Shown: one piece after another, positions 34,140 through 44,999 of the stretch
Layout of the letters: each line of letters starts with the position of its first letter
Position numbering within the stretch: the first letter of the stretch is position 1
NCBI GenBank assembly: GCA_030248215.1
Contig: JASANG010003904.1
Span: 62,001-126,000 of the forward strand
Direction of reading: 5' to 3'
From: Enoplolaimus lenunculus
Taxonomy: Eukaryota; Nematoda; Enoplea; Enoplida; Thoracostomopsidae
DNA: 64,000 nucleotides
Notes under the pieces: generated by a model
Told to the model about the DNA's origin: nothing
The model's database searches: none
The model's input: the letters and a program-made list of their open reading frames with translations, nothing else
Program-made: the position numbers and the translations under genes

Positions 34140-36470
34140 AAATCTTGGCGTATTCGTTAGATTACTTAGCTAATACATGTACATAATCACGAATAGATGT
34201 GAAGTCGTAATTTTAGCTTGGGACAGTATAACGTCACGTAAACGTTTTAGTGCGAACAAGAAAAAATTTTCGACCTGTGGAAAACAAGCAGGCTATCCTT
34301 AAACCTCAAAAACGTCTTTTTTGTCGCTTCTATCTTTTAATACATATATTTGTCTATTTCCCATTGTGTACACTCCTGGTTACTAACACGGCTAAACTTG
34401 ATAAATAGGAGCACAGAAATATGGAAAAAATCTTAACCGCACGCTATAACCAACTAATGATGTGAAAATATAACACTACAGCAACATTAACAGATGCTGA
34501 GCACGGTAGGCTACTTAAGAGGTAAAAAATCTAGAAGTTCATGACTAAGGTTATTATTATAATGGGTTAATATTGAAAATCATGGGCTTTCTCGGTTAAT
34601 ATATGGAAATGTTGTTTAGCTCTTACAAAGTGTTCCCTTCCATTTAAGCCTTAGCCAAAGCCTTAGGTAAAGGCATAACCATAGGCGTATTCCTAAATCT
34701 AAGCTTAGCGTCAGCCTGAACCAAAGCGTAGGCGTACATGTGCTGAAAAGTAGCAAGCGGTGTTTATTTTTCGATATTATTAACTACCCAAAATGTTGGT
34801 CGACACCATTGAAACTAAATAGGAAATACGCACTGAAAGAGGAAGTCTGACGGGTTTGACTAGGGGGGGAATCTAACATATGGATGCTACCCTGCCCACA
34901 ACTGGAGAAACGAGAGGTTTTTTCCGGCATACTCGCTAAACAATTTTGACAGGACAGTTTCGCAATAATCGTTGAGCAAGAGAATTGATAGCCGTTTAAA
35001 TCATTTATTAATATTTGTTTATTGTTAAAAGTGGATATTTAACTCAACCGGACGCTGATGTAGAAGCATTTTCGCAACAATTACGACAATTTATCGGGAA
35101 GTATTAAGCTGTATTTACTGATATTTTAATGAAATTTTCCGCAGTCTCTAAACGTTTCAATGCAGTGTTTCTTCTTAGAACTGCTCCTTAGCGCACAATA
35201 TGCTTGCAACAAATAACTTGTTGAAAATTATATATTCAAACTTTGCCTTATAGTATCAAAAAGAGAAATTTAACTCTTTAAACTTGATTACTTGCATACC
35301 TCACCACAATTCGTTCACAATTTGTCACAGGTTAGAAAGGACCCTCAACTCGCGAGCGAAGCGATCGAGAAGCCAGGTGCATTTTAAAACTTCGGTGAGT
35401 TTTGTTTCAACCGGTTAGTGTGGGGGCCGCTTTAGCGGTGGGGCTCCCAAATGGAGGGTATGGGGGGATGCTCCGGCCCTGATTAGTGGACGCTGCTGGA
35501 CAAAAAACCAGTACAGAAGCGTATACAAGAGCGGAGATAGAGATATATATTACTCCACGCAGTTTTTCGACACACATCAAGAAAACACATTTTTAATCGG
35601 CTTTAAAGCAACTTTCTCGATTTTAGAGGTCAGAAATTTTTCTTTTACATTTATTATATATCCTGTATACCTGAAATCCTAGTTACGTCCCTGAATCACA
35701 AGCCGTGTTGTCAGATCGGTTTTCCATTGTTGCAAAATCAACAATGCTGTCGTTCGAAACAGTCCCGAAAAATATAATTTTAGACACAACCAGCAATCTG
35801 GTTCATGTGAACAACAAAATTTCAAGAAGTCCGCAAACAGCATCGATTGGAACAGCCACGAGGACCACCTACCCAATTCAGAACCAGTTTCTATCAGATA
35901 CAGATCCTGCCTTATCGAATAAAACCGTTCAACAGCCGCCGATAGTCTAATTTAAGATATTGGTATTTTAGTTGTTTTTTTGATGCTGACCTGAACAAAT
36001 CCAAATTTCTATGTTACATCACTGGAAGTGTAACCACAGTTGCTTTGCATTGAAAACTGAAAATCTCTAGAAACGGTTCGTCTATTTTTCACATAAAAAT
36101 TACACACACAACGTAGCGAATTATTAAAGTTAGAGCACGCATTACAGCATTTATCACATATTATTTGATGAAAAAAAGCGGCATATATATTAGTATTTTT
36201 ATGAGAATGCTTTGAAAATTATAATTGACCTTTGACGTGTTCGAACGTCATCAACTTTTTGATCACAACCCATAAAGAACCAGTGATTTGCATTCTTAAT
36301 TGCATTTGAGCCTGAGCCATATTTGAGAGTTTAGAACCAGTTTATAACGCTGGAACATACAATTTAGTAATCAACAGCGTAGACAGAGTGGGGCCAACGT
36401 GGCCGTCGTGGCCCTTTCCAATGGTTTCGAAAAAACCCTCGGCTAAAACAAATATGCGTCAGAAAAAACG
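34140..36470. other. Gene-free stretch
   Basis: No exon recognised. A TTAGGC-type tract (34.65-34.74 kb) and a family D relative with CCGGCCCTGATTAG (35.33-35.49 kb) are the only structured parts I see. Confidence 0.5.
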
Positions 36471-36475
36471 GTATC

Positions 36476-36968
36476 ACGACAATTCGTCGCCCAACAACTC
36501 GTCACCAGGCAACTCTGTTATCTGAAAAATTTCAATGACTCGGAAATTCGTCGCCCATCATTAAGCTTAAAGATAATAAACTGAAAATTTTTCGCTTAAC
36601 CCTTTCTCACATGAATATTTTCTATTTCCCCTGAGACCTACTTTTATGCTAGGATTCGTACTCCAGTGACTGGAGTGGGACGCGTATACCATCACCACTC
36701 AGCTATAGGAGCTTGACGCTCGAGCCCGAGGGGGCTCTCACGTCCTTTGGTGATTTAGTGCTATGTATACGTGTTGCAATTGTTAAACACGGTGCGATAT
36801 ATATTATTTACCGTATATATACTGCGCTGAGTTGCCTATAGGCAACTCAATGTGAGAAGGGGTTAAGCTTACTTAGACTTAGGATGTCGCTTTGGATTAT
36901 GTTTACATTTATTCATGGACTTTAGGACACCGTTGGGCGACAAGTTGTCTGACAACGAATTGTCGTAG
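36476..36968. mobile_element. MITE family E, copy 3, split by a nested element
   Basis: Left end CGACAATTCGTCGCCCAACA; right end GTTGGGCGACAAGTTGTCTG and ACGAATTGTCG are inverted relatives. Removing the nested piggyBac-like insert (36600-36862) leaves about 230 bp, the usual family size. Confidence 0.7.
36600..36862. mobile_element. piggyBac-like MITE (TTAA duplication), with a tRNA-like segment
   Basis: TTAA (36596-36599) | CCCTTTCTCACAT ... ATGTGAGAAGGGG | TTAA (36863-36866). Ends starting CCC next to a TTAA duplication are the piggyBac signature. The interior contains TAGCTGAGTGGTGATGG and GGAGTACGAATCC on the minus strand (A-box- and B-box-like), plus the palindrome GTTGCCTATAGGCAAC near the right end. 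Length is 263 bp; no transposase. Confidence 0.8.
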
Positions 36969-38016
36969 ATTCAGATAAAACCAATTGATTCAGGTATCAT
37001 GCACATTTAATGTGGCCAATCCGTAAACCAGAACCTGACACTTTCATGCTGTTGATATTGTTATCATGATGAAAGCAGTGTAATTTCAAACAAATTCAAA
37101 CTCATTGTATTTAGTAGTCAAGCCGCTGAACCACCTGAAACCTGTAATTATAAATTACCACAATTTCATGCATTTTAAGATAACCAAGAGTGCATGATAC
37201 AAGATTGTGCAACTATTGGGGTTCCGCATGGATCAAAATATGCCACCGGGAGTTGCGTTTATGGCCGATCCTGTACTTATTTAGAGGGGGCTCGGTGTCA
37301 CATGCAATAACCCTAAACTAAACTACAAGCGAGCCTTTTTGACGCCGGATAGATAGTGCCATGGTTCGCACAGGTTGTTCCCCCTCTAAATAACGGGGTT
37401 GTGTAAAAGAACGCAACGCGTGTCGGGTACATTTTGTACCACACAGAACCGCAAGAGTTGCATACTCCTGTTTGTATCATACACCATTGATACACCTGAT
37501 TGAAATATTATACGCTTTTTAAATTCTTACTCGCCACCCCTAGGGGTCAGACGCATACAGATGAAACAATTTGGTGGTGCTGCAAAACGAATTAACAAAA
37601 ATACCAAACCGAAAATGTGGTGCGATATTAATAGAGTACTCTGCTCTTTTACACGTCTTCCACATTTAAGGTTAACGTTTAGGCTTAGGCATGTTTCAGC
37701 CTCCCCCCTCCTTGTAACCTGTGAGAAGTTCGTGATTTTGCCTTAAGCCGATATCCTGTATCGCCTGTTATGTTCTTTATCTCGATGTATGCTTATCGCT
37801 CTGATTTAGTAAAACGCGGCCGGTAATGTTTATTATAAATCCCAACCCGAAACCCGTATAGCACAAAATATCCAATATTAACACCAGCAAATTACAGGTT
37901 ATGCAATTTAACTGGCAACCCGAGCCGGAATCCTTAAAGCCGACGCCTGAATCTGGTTTAATCCAGCCACTGGCTTTACCGTACCCAATACTTTTACTGT
38001 TTTCCAGAATCCGTGC

Positions 38017-38162
38017 AATCCTAACCCCGTTAGAATTACACCCCGTAAAACTGTGTACTCTAACCCCGTTAGAGTTACACCAAATTTCCGACCAATCTAA
38101 CCCCGTTAGATTTGGCCAAGCCGTTGTAGAATAATAAATCTAACCCCGTTAGACTTATTAGA
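38017..38162. repeat. Four successive hairpins sharing the core CTAACCCCGTTAG
   Basis: Cores lie at 38021-38033, 38060-38072, 38097-38109 and 38140-38152. Each core is itself a hairpin (CTAAC-CCC-GTTAG). The bases outside each core differ from one copy to the next, yet stay complementary: TGCAATC/AATTACA, GTGTACT/AGTTACAC, CCAAT/ATTTGG and TAATAAAT/ACTTATTA. Some mismatches would be G-U pairs in a minus-strand RNA. No protein frame is associated. Confidence 0.85.
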
Positions 38163-39284
38163 CTACTTTTCCCAGGTTCTCCGGTAATACCCCAAATTTC
38201 CTTTTTAGCACATAACACCAGTATTCTATACTGGGTAATTCCCGCGCCTTGCGCACTGCCGATTCACACCGTAATGCCGTAATTCCTTCACATTCTATGC
38301 CACCGTGACTATTCTTACACGAATTCAATTCAACCTTACTTACCAAGAACTTCCGCTTTCAACCCAAATACGCCAACGCAAAACTCGAAAACTGTAGGTA
38401 TAATATGCACGCTTCCAACAGAAAATTAAACGACCGATTTGACTAGCTCCAAAACCAAGACTGATTCTGGTCCTGGCTACCCATTTCGGCATCTCGACCT
38501 CATTTGCATTTTTGCCGACACCCACAATTGGGTGTCCGCGATGCAGTTGAGGTCCAGAGCCACACATCCGGTACCTTCAACAACAACAACAATACTCCCG
38601 AGACACACATATGACAAAGCACCATATTGGTGCTGACATAGCCTAGCTATGTCCTTAGTCGCAAAATAGGCCAAAACTAAATGCAATATTAATCAACGAG
38701 TACTAAATGGCCACGCAGGGCCCCAGGTAAGTTACATTGCGGACACAGCTGCCATAGCATAGTTTTACAAATTTCTACGCCTTGTAGCAACGCCTAAGCC
38801 TAACTTAAGTTCTAAGAGAGACTAGGTGGAGCCAGGGACTCCCTTAAGGTGTGGTTTTGATATAGGGTTTTATTTTATAGTTTTAGTTTTTAGTTTGAAA
38901 TAGGTTTAAGTGTGGCATAGCCACCTACATAACCCAAATGAAATCACCACTTTCCCTCCTGTAAGTACGGGCCGAGTAGGCTATTAGGCAGCAAAAATAA
39001 AATCAATAAAAAATAAATATATCGAATTAAAAATCGATACGCCAAGCAAAATAGAAACTGTAACAAAACTGTATGTCCATTTTGCTAAAGTAGAGCAACG
39101 ACAAGAGAATCACGAAAAATCATTGTTTATTATACATTTTAGAGGTTTAATTTTTTCAGAAATATTTCATTAACAAAGCTTAGTTTTTAAGAAAATACAT
39201 CAATAGAATTCACAGGATACAGTATATAATATGGGGCCCAACTAGCGGTAGTAAGCATAGCTTGTATTAAATTTTGTACCCATA

Positions 39285-39512
39285 AATATGGAGGTACAAC
39301 CGGAGGTATGACTCCAGCTGTAGCATAATTCAACCACCGGCTTCGACAGAAATTGTGCTTTTATTGCGAAATCGCAACAGCAGAAATCTAAAAACAACAC
39401 TTTTGACAATGCATTGCAGATTATTGTTAAAATTAGCAAATTTTACATATATTTTTTACTTAATTTTGGTTCACCTCCGGCTCCGGTTTTTCCACTTCCA
39501 GTTACACCCTCA
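39285..39512. mobile_element. Decayed hAT-like element, family F
   Basis: GGTACAACCGGAGGTATGAC at the left and CACCTCCGGCTCCGG with CAGTTACACCCTC at the right are inverted relatives of the 50.85-kb element ends. No clear target duplication. Confidence 0.5.
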
Positions 39513-39852
39513 CAAAAACATACGCTATATTCTCCAGAATTTGTTGTGCTTCAGTTAAATAGTGTTTATTATGCAATAAATTACGTCTAATTTATATTCG
39601 TTTGGATTGCAAACACCGAAACCGTAAACATGTCTAAAATTCCAGTTATCATCAAATTTTCAAATTAATGCTTAGAAAATATAAAAAACACAAGTTTTCA
39701 CACCGTCACATTTTCTTTATCTCCCCACACATTAATGTTACCCGTTAATGTTCTCAATTTCCATGTGAAATGTATTTTCAAACTTGAATTCAAATTCATG
39801 ATCTCTCGGATGAGAGGCTTTTCGTAGCACCGTTCGACTATACGAGCATAAC

Positions 39853-39876
39853 GTTCGAGCCTGACGGGGCTCGAAC
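39853..39876. repeat. Perfect hairpin GTTCGAGCC-TGACGG-GGCTCGAAC
   Basis: A 9-bp stem whose both arms match the pol III B-box pattern (GTTCGAGCC). It may be the join of two tRNA-derived ends in inverted orientation. Confidence 0.6.
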
Positions 39877-41863
39877 GTCGTGTCCTGTTTTGAACCGCAA
39901 TAACACATACTGCGCATTGTTGTTGTACCGAACGTACAGCACCTGCTCCTAACCATCTCACCTTGTCAGGGTGGGTCAAACAATCCAAGAAGAACACCAC
40001 AAACATTTCAGATGACTTACAAACGAACTTCAAACATTCCTAGGCGAGTCAAAATTTTCTACGGGGCTCTGCTCGTTCTCACGACGCGGTTACTCCCCCG
40101 TGCACGTAAACAGTTTGCAGTTAGTTGCTCACAGTATGCTCGCTCTTACAGGAACGGGATGGTGAACGTCGATATCGTGTTTGACCATTACAAACCTTTT
40201 TATGAACTTCCGTTATATGTACTGGTCAACTCCATATCAAAATAAACACATAACACAAACAACACCGTGTCGAACGGGATATACCTCCTTTAAAGCATAC
40301 ACCACTATCTCCGCTCAGCCATCATACCGTCGTACACACATATTAACATGCTACCCGGGTTCTAGAAATGACGCCTATACACATAAGGCCTGTCAAGGAA
40401 CTTATACATTCTTGCAATGGTACCAGAAACTTTTAAAGACATTTATATACATAAGAGTTCTGTGTCTCCGTCCAGTCTCGTATACTTTTTCTCACTCTCT
40501 TGCACCGATACTAAATAAACGTTCGCAGCATTAACTAGTGAGACAAGAGGCGTCTATCGCAAACAAATCCCCTATTAATAGCCCCTGTTCTGCATCTTAG
40601 AAGTCAAAAAAATTTTCTAGCAAGCTGCTCACAGTCGAAAACGAACTTTATACCCTTCCGAATTGATATATACTGGCTACGCTCGGACTCTTGAGTTGTT
40701 TCAAGTCGGAATAAACTTGTACATTACACGAGATAATATATATCGAGAGATGAAGGGTGGTGGCTTTTAAGAATGTACACACTCCTACCGTATTGTATCG
40801 ATACAAAACACCGGATACATCACGACAAAGTAGTATATTAAATGAAACCGCCCGAACTTCGCTTTATAGTCATGAGTAGTGTTGGTATTAACCTCTTGTC
40901 TTGTGGTCGTCGAAATATACCAAACGCAGTCGAATATACTACTGGTAGTTCAAACGAGAGATATATATCTGTTTTATAGTAGGCTTTTACTAAAAGCTTT
41001 ATATAAACCACATGTCTAATGCCTACAACTTTAAGAATGTTGAAGAGACACATATAACCGAGACCGAGAGAGCAGAATGATCGTCGCTAAGAATTTGATT
41101 TCGGCCGGGTATTACGTCATTTCAAAAAAATAGATTTTTTGCCATCTTATCATTTTCGGCGATTCTAAAACCTGTTAAAAGTGCTTTTTATCTTGGTTGT
41201 TCAGAGCATTCCAGGAGGGGCTTTATCCCCTCTACGCCCGTTCCATTGTATACGTCCCTACGACCACGGGAGCAATTGCAAAATGCAGAAACACACACAC
41301 ATATGCGATGCAGTACAGCCCCTGTGTGTCTACCTGGGCTTTTTGTGCGAACGGTGATACCAATTTCAGGTTTAGCCGTCGTGTGAAACGGACGACTTCT
41401 TCAAAATCTCTCGCTCCAGTAAAAGATGCCTCAGTTTGTCGGCGTATAATCACAACACTGGAGGGCACAGCAGACCTTTAGAACTCCCCAGACTATCTTT
41501 GACAATCAATGCACAATGTACGCCTCGAGACATATGCACTTATATAGAGAGTAGTGCATTTGTTTCGGGTACGAGTATAAAGTACTACACACGGCGAAAT
41601 GGGTAGGTGTGGGACAGTAGGTAGCGCGGGCGAAAACTGTCGAAATTGTACAAGGGTAAATATGAAGATCAGTGGCGGAACTAGAAATTTTTGTTGGGCG
41701 AGGTGACCGGATGTATAATAGTGAAAAGGGTTGTCAAGCGAAAAGCCAAATGCAAGTTTAGTGCTCAAACTTTATCACAAAATTTTGAGTTTGGTTCCTG
41801 TTGGGGGAGTGGGGTAGGTAAAACCTGGGTGGCAACTCTTGGATCCGTCGTGATCAAGATTAA

Positions 41864-42077
41864 GGCCAATGTAAAGAACAGGGGAGGAACAGTTTTATAA
41901 GTATATTTCTAAGCCTAAGCCTAAGCCTAAGCCTAAGCGTAATAATGAGCATATTCGTGAGCCTAAGCCTAAGCCAAAGCCTAAGCCTAAACCAGCCAAA
42001 AAAGTTAGTCTAAACCTTAAGCTTTCTCTATTCTAGTCCCACAGAAAAACGTTCCGCCTTTGATCTTTCCATGGGCC
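41864..42077 (+). mobile_element. hAT-like MITE, family B, copy 3, with TTAGGC-type repeats
   Basis: GGCCAATGTAAAGAACAGGG at the left, GTTCCGCCTTTGATCTTTCC then ATGGGCC at the right, inside a perfect 8-bp duplication AAGATTAA (41856-41863 and 42078-42085). The interior is GCCTAA repeats (41908-41990). It is the best-preserved copy. Confidence 0.85.
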
Positions 42078-42926
42078 AAGATTAATAATGTTTAACCATT
42101 GTTATACCGAAAAAAGTCCTTTATGTCCCCGGAACTTTCCAGAACGTGAGTTATTAACGGCCAAATTTATACAAACTCTAGGGAGGGAAAGGCGTATACA
42201 AGAAAAATAGGAAATATATCCCCTGCAATTTTTGCGACAGACAACACAAGACGCTTCTGACAACCTATACAGTAGTAAGAATTTGAACACTTCCCCTCAA
42301 GGCTGTTACACTCAGGCTCAAGCTTAGGTTGGCGAGGCTTAGGCTTAGGCAAACCTTTTCCTAAACCTACGTCTAAACATAAGCCAAACGTAAGTTCAAA
42401 TACGAGGAAAGCTACACAAGAGCAAAATATATACGTCCTCGATTCTAGAAGTCAAACAAATTTTCCCGTTTGCCCACAATCAAGTCATGGCTGTGCCTTT
42501 GAGTTCAAGCTTTGAACTGTAAGCGTAAAAAATGAAAATCAATTTCGGTCAAAACGGGCCCATAGATATCGGGGTGGGGGGCTAGAAGGGTCCAGCCCAA
42601 TTGTAAGTCTCGTTAGATCGTTGAATGCCCCCTCCTAATTTTTTCTTAACCTCGCTTAGCATGTTGAACTGGCTACGGGACCTGGCTTAAAATTAAAAAA
42701 AATTATGAAAAAAGCTTATTTCTTGGAAACAAAGCTACGGGTAGCATTTGTTTCTGAATAACTTGTTTGTCACTCAATCAATTTTAGTTACTCTTTTCCC
42801 TCAATCACATTTCGAAATGGTCAGATATTGTCATATCTTAGGGCTTAGTTTCAAGCTTTAGGTTTAACACAGCAGGTACAAAACAACTACATGTAGAACG
42901 CTGTATTTTTGATGTCGCACTAAGAA

Positions 42927-42929
42927 ACC

Positions 42930-42975
<46 letters not shown>

Positions 42976-43001
42976 TAATAATAAAAATAATAATAATAAT
43001 A
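42927..43001. repeat. (AAT)n microsatellite
   Basis: About 75 bp of AAT units with two A insertions, followed by CAACAGCAGCAACAAC. Confidence 0.95.
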
Positions 43002-43472
43002 TAACAACAACAGCAGCAACAACAACAAATTTTGAACAACCAACCAAACAAAAACAAGAAATCGGTAAACCTGAAACGATTTCCCTTGCGAATTTATATA
43101 CCCAAAATCCAATTACTTGAAATGTTTTGGCTGCTAATACATTCGGGCCGTCTCAAAGACAACAATGGGTAGATACCGATAGGATATAATACACTTGTGT
43201 TCTTTTACTCAAACCAAATACACCTAAATGAACTCAGTACTCTGTAGCTGTGTTATGTATTCAAGTTGATAGAGTCAACTCAACGTGTTGCTCGTCTGAA
43301 AAATAACATTCTATTGCGAACGGAACAAGTGTGTTGTTTATTACGCATTTATTGTCTTAAGCATTCTGAACCTTGCAGGGCACAGCCCAAGATTTATAAC
43401 GCTCATTTATATCGTTTATTTGGGTCTTTTCCGTTATCTTTCCAGCTCGCGTTTGCCCAAAAATCGTTGGAT

Positions 43473-43618
43473 TTAAAAAATTTTTTGCATATTTGAGCTG
43501 CTCATAACATTCCCTGATCATTTCACGCCTAAATTTGAATTTTTGAGAAATTCGATTTTTAGGCGTGAAATGATCAGGGGAGGTCCTGAGAAGATCAAAT
43601 ATGCAAAAAAAATTTTAA
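43473..43618. mobile_element. Fold-back element with a 21-bp perfect inner stem
   Basis: CCTGATCATTTCACGCCTAAA and its exact complement flank a ~26-bp centre. The outer parts (TTTTTTGCATATTTGAGC and GATCAAATATGCAAAAAA) also pair. Relatives of the outer motif occur at 14.6 and 26.2 kb. Confidence 0.8.
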
Positions 43619-44176
43619 CCCGTTATTTTTGTCACCCTTATATTATGTTTGTATCAAGATTTATAATTTGTATGAATATCATTTTGAAAAACTCTTAGCA
43701 GCTTCTACAGTTTAAGTTGATTTAGATGGCAAATATATCCTTAATTTCTTGAGCTATCTTGTTCTCGTTTAGTTGATGGACCCACGACCCACCTGGCCAA
43801 AAAACGAAAACTACCGAAGATTTAGTTTCAGTTAGTTGGTTCGACATTTAGATAAGTGTTTGTATCTATAAGCCATCCTGGGTTCGTTTTGTTGAGGTGC
43901 CCAGCCCCACACACACTGAATCCACCACTGCAATGCTAAGACTATTCGTACGCCTGCTGTTATTATGTCCGGTACACCTTAGCTTGTGTTTGCCCTCCCA
44001 ATCAAGTAGTTGTTTCCGGAGCCGCTTGACCAAAAAATGGAATAGAGTTATAATCCACAACAATATATGATTGCCACACCTTTTATTGCTTTGTGACCGA
44101 ACATGGGCTTTCGAAGAATTCTAAACCTCTCGACTGGAATTTCTAAATCAAAATCAAACATGCCGCAAAGAATATA

Positions 44177-44557
44177 ATGCCAACGGTGTCCCTACTAAAT
44201 CAAAACCCATTTCTTATATTTCAATGGCCGGCAACCACGGAAGGCAAAAAAACTGGAGGCTCTACCATACGGTCATCTTCGCCCCGTTTGGCCCTAAAAT
44301 GTTTGACACCATTAAACGAATTCTATATTGCCAAAAGTTTTTCTGACCTTCCAATAAATCTTCTTGATGCTCCCTCTACTAACAATAATTCCAAATTGCG
44401 GGGCTGTAATTTCCTTAATCCAACGAGCAATATTGCGAGCTCTATAAATACAAAACAAAACCTAAACATCAATGCGACGACGCGCACACACACACATACG
44501 CTCACTCACTCACTGAAAACACGCAACGTACATAGTAAAACGTTCTCTAAATTGTGA
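44177..44557 (+). other. Unrecognised 126-codon open frame
   Basis: ATG-to-stop frame, S/N/T-rich with a (TH)n stretch from a CACACA repeat. No domain, no clear splice context. Probably chance. Confidence 0.15.
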
Positions 44558-44999
44558 ACAAAGCAAAATCTGAGCTGGCTAATTTTAAATGGGAAACCCG
44601 CCTTCTCACATCTAAACATACCGGTACCGCTATAAAGACGACATATATAGCTGGTAAAGGACTGTGGGCATTCAAGTATCAAATGTATATCGAAATAAAT
44701 GGCACGCACCTCTCTCGATTCTAAAATGAGTCCATTGTCTTCTCAACACTACGGCGTTAGATTAGGCGTTCCAATACAGCACTACGAGAACCACGCACAT
44801 CATCAAAACAAGGTCGGTTTCATCAAAAACGGGATGATGTCCGTTTGGCGGCTCTTGCACACTTCAACTAAACTTATACTTAGCTTTAGACTTACGCTTA
44901 GGAAACGACGTACCGGTATGCCTAAGAATACGCCTAACCTTATTCGTCTACATCTGAGCGAAAGCTAATATATGTATATATATGTACATAGATATGTAT

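Noticed and set aside
44177-44557. 126-codon gene
   Set aside because: No domain, no splice or promoter support, and part of it is a CA repeat.
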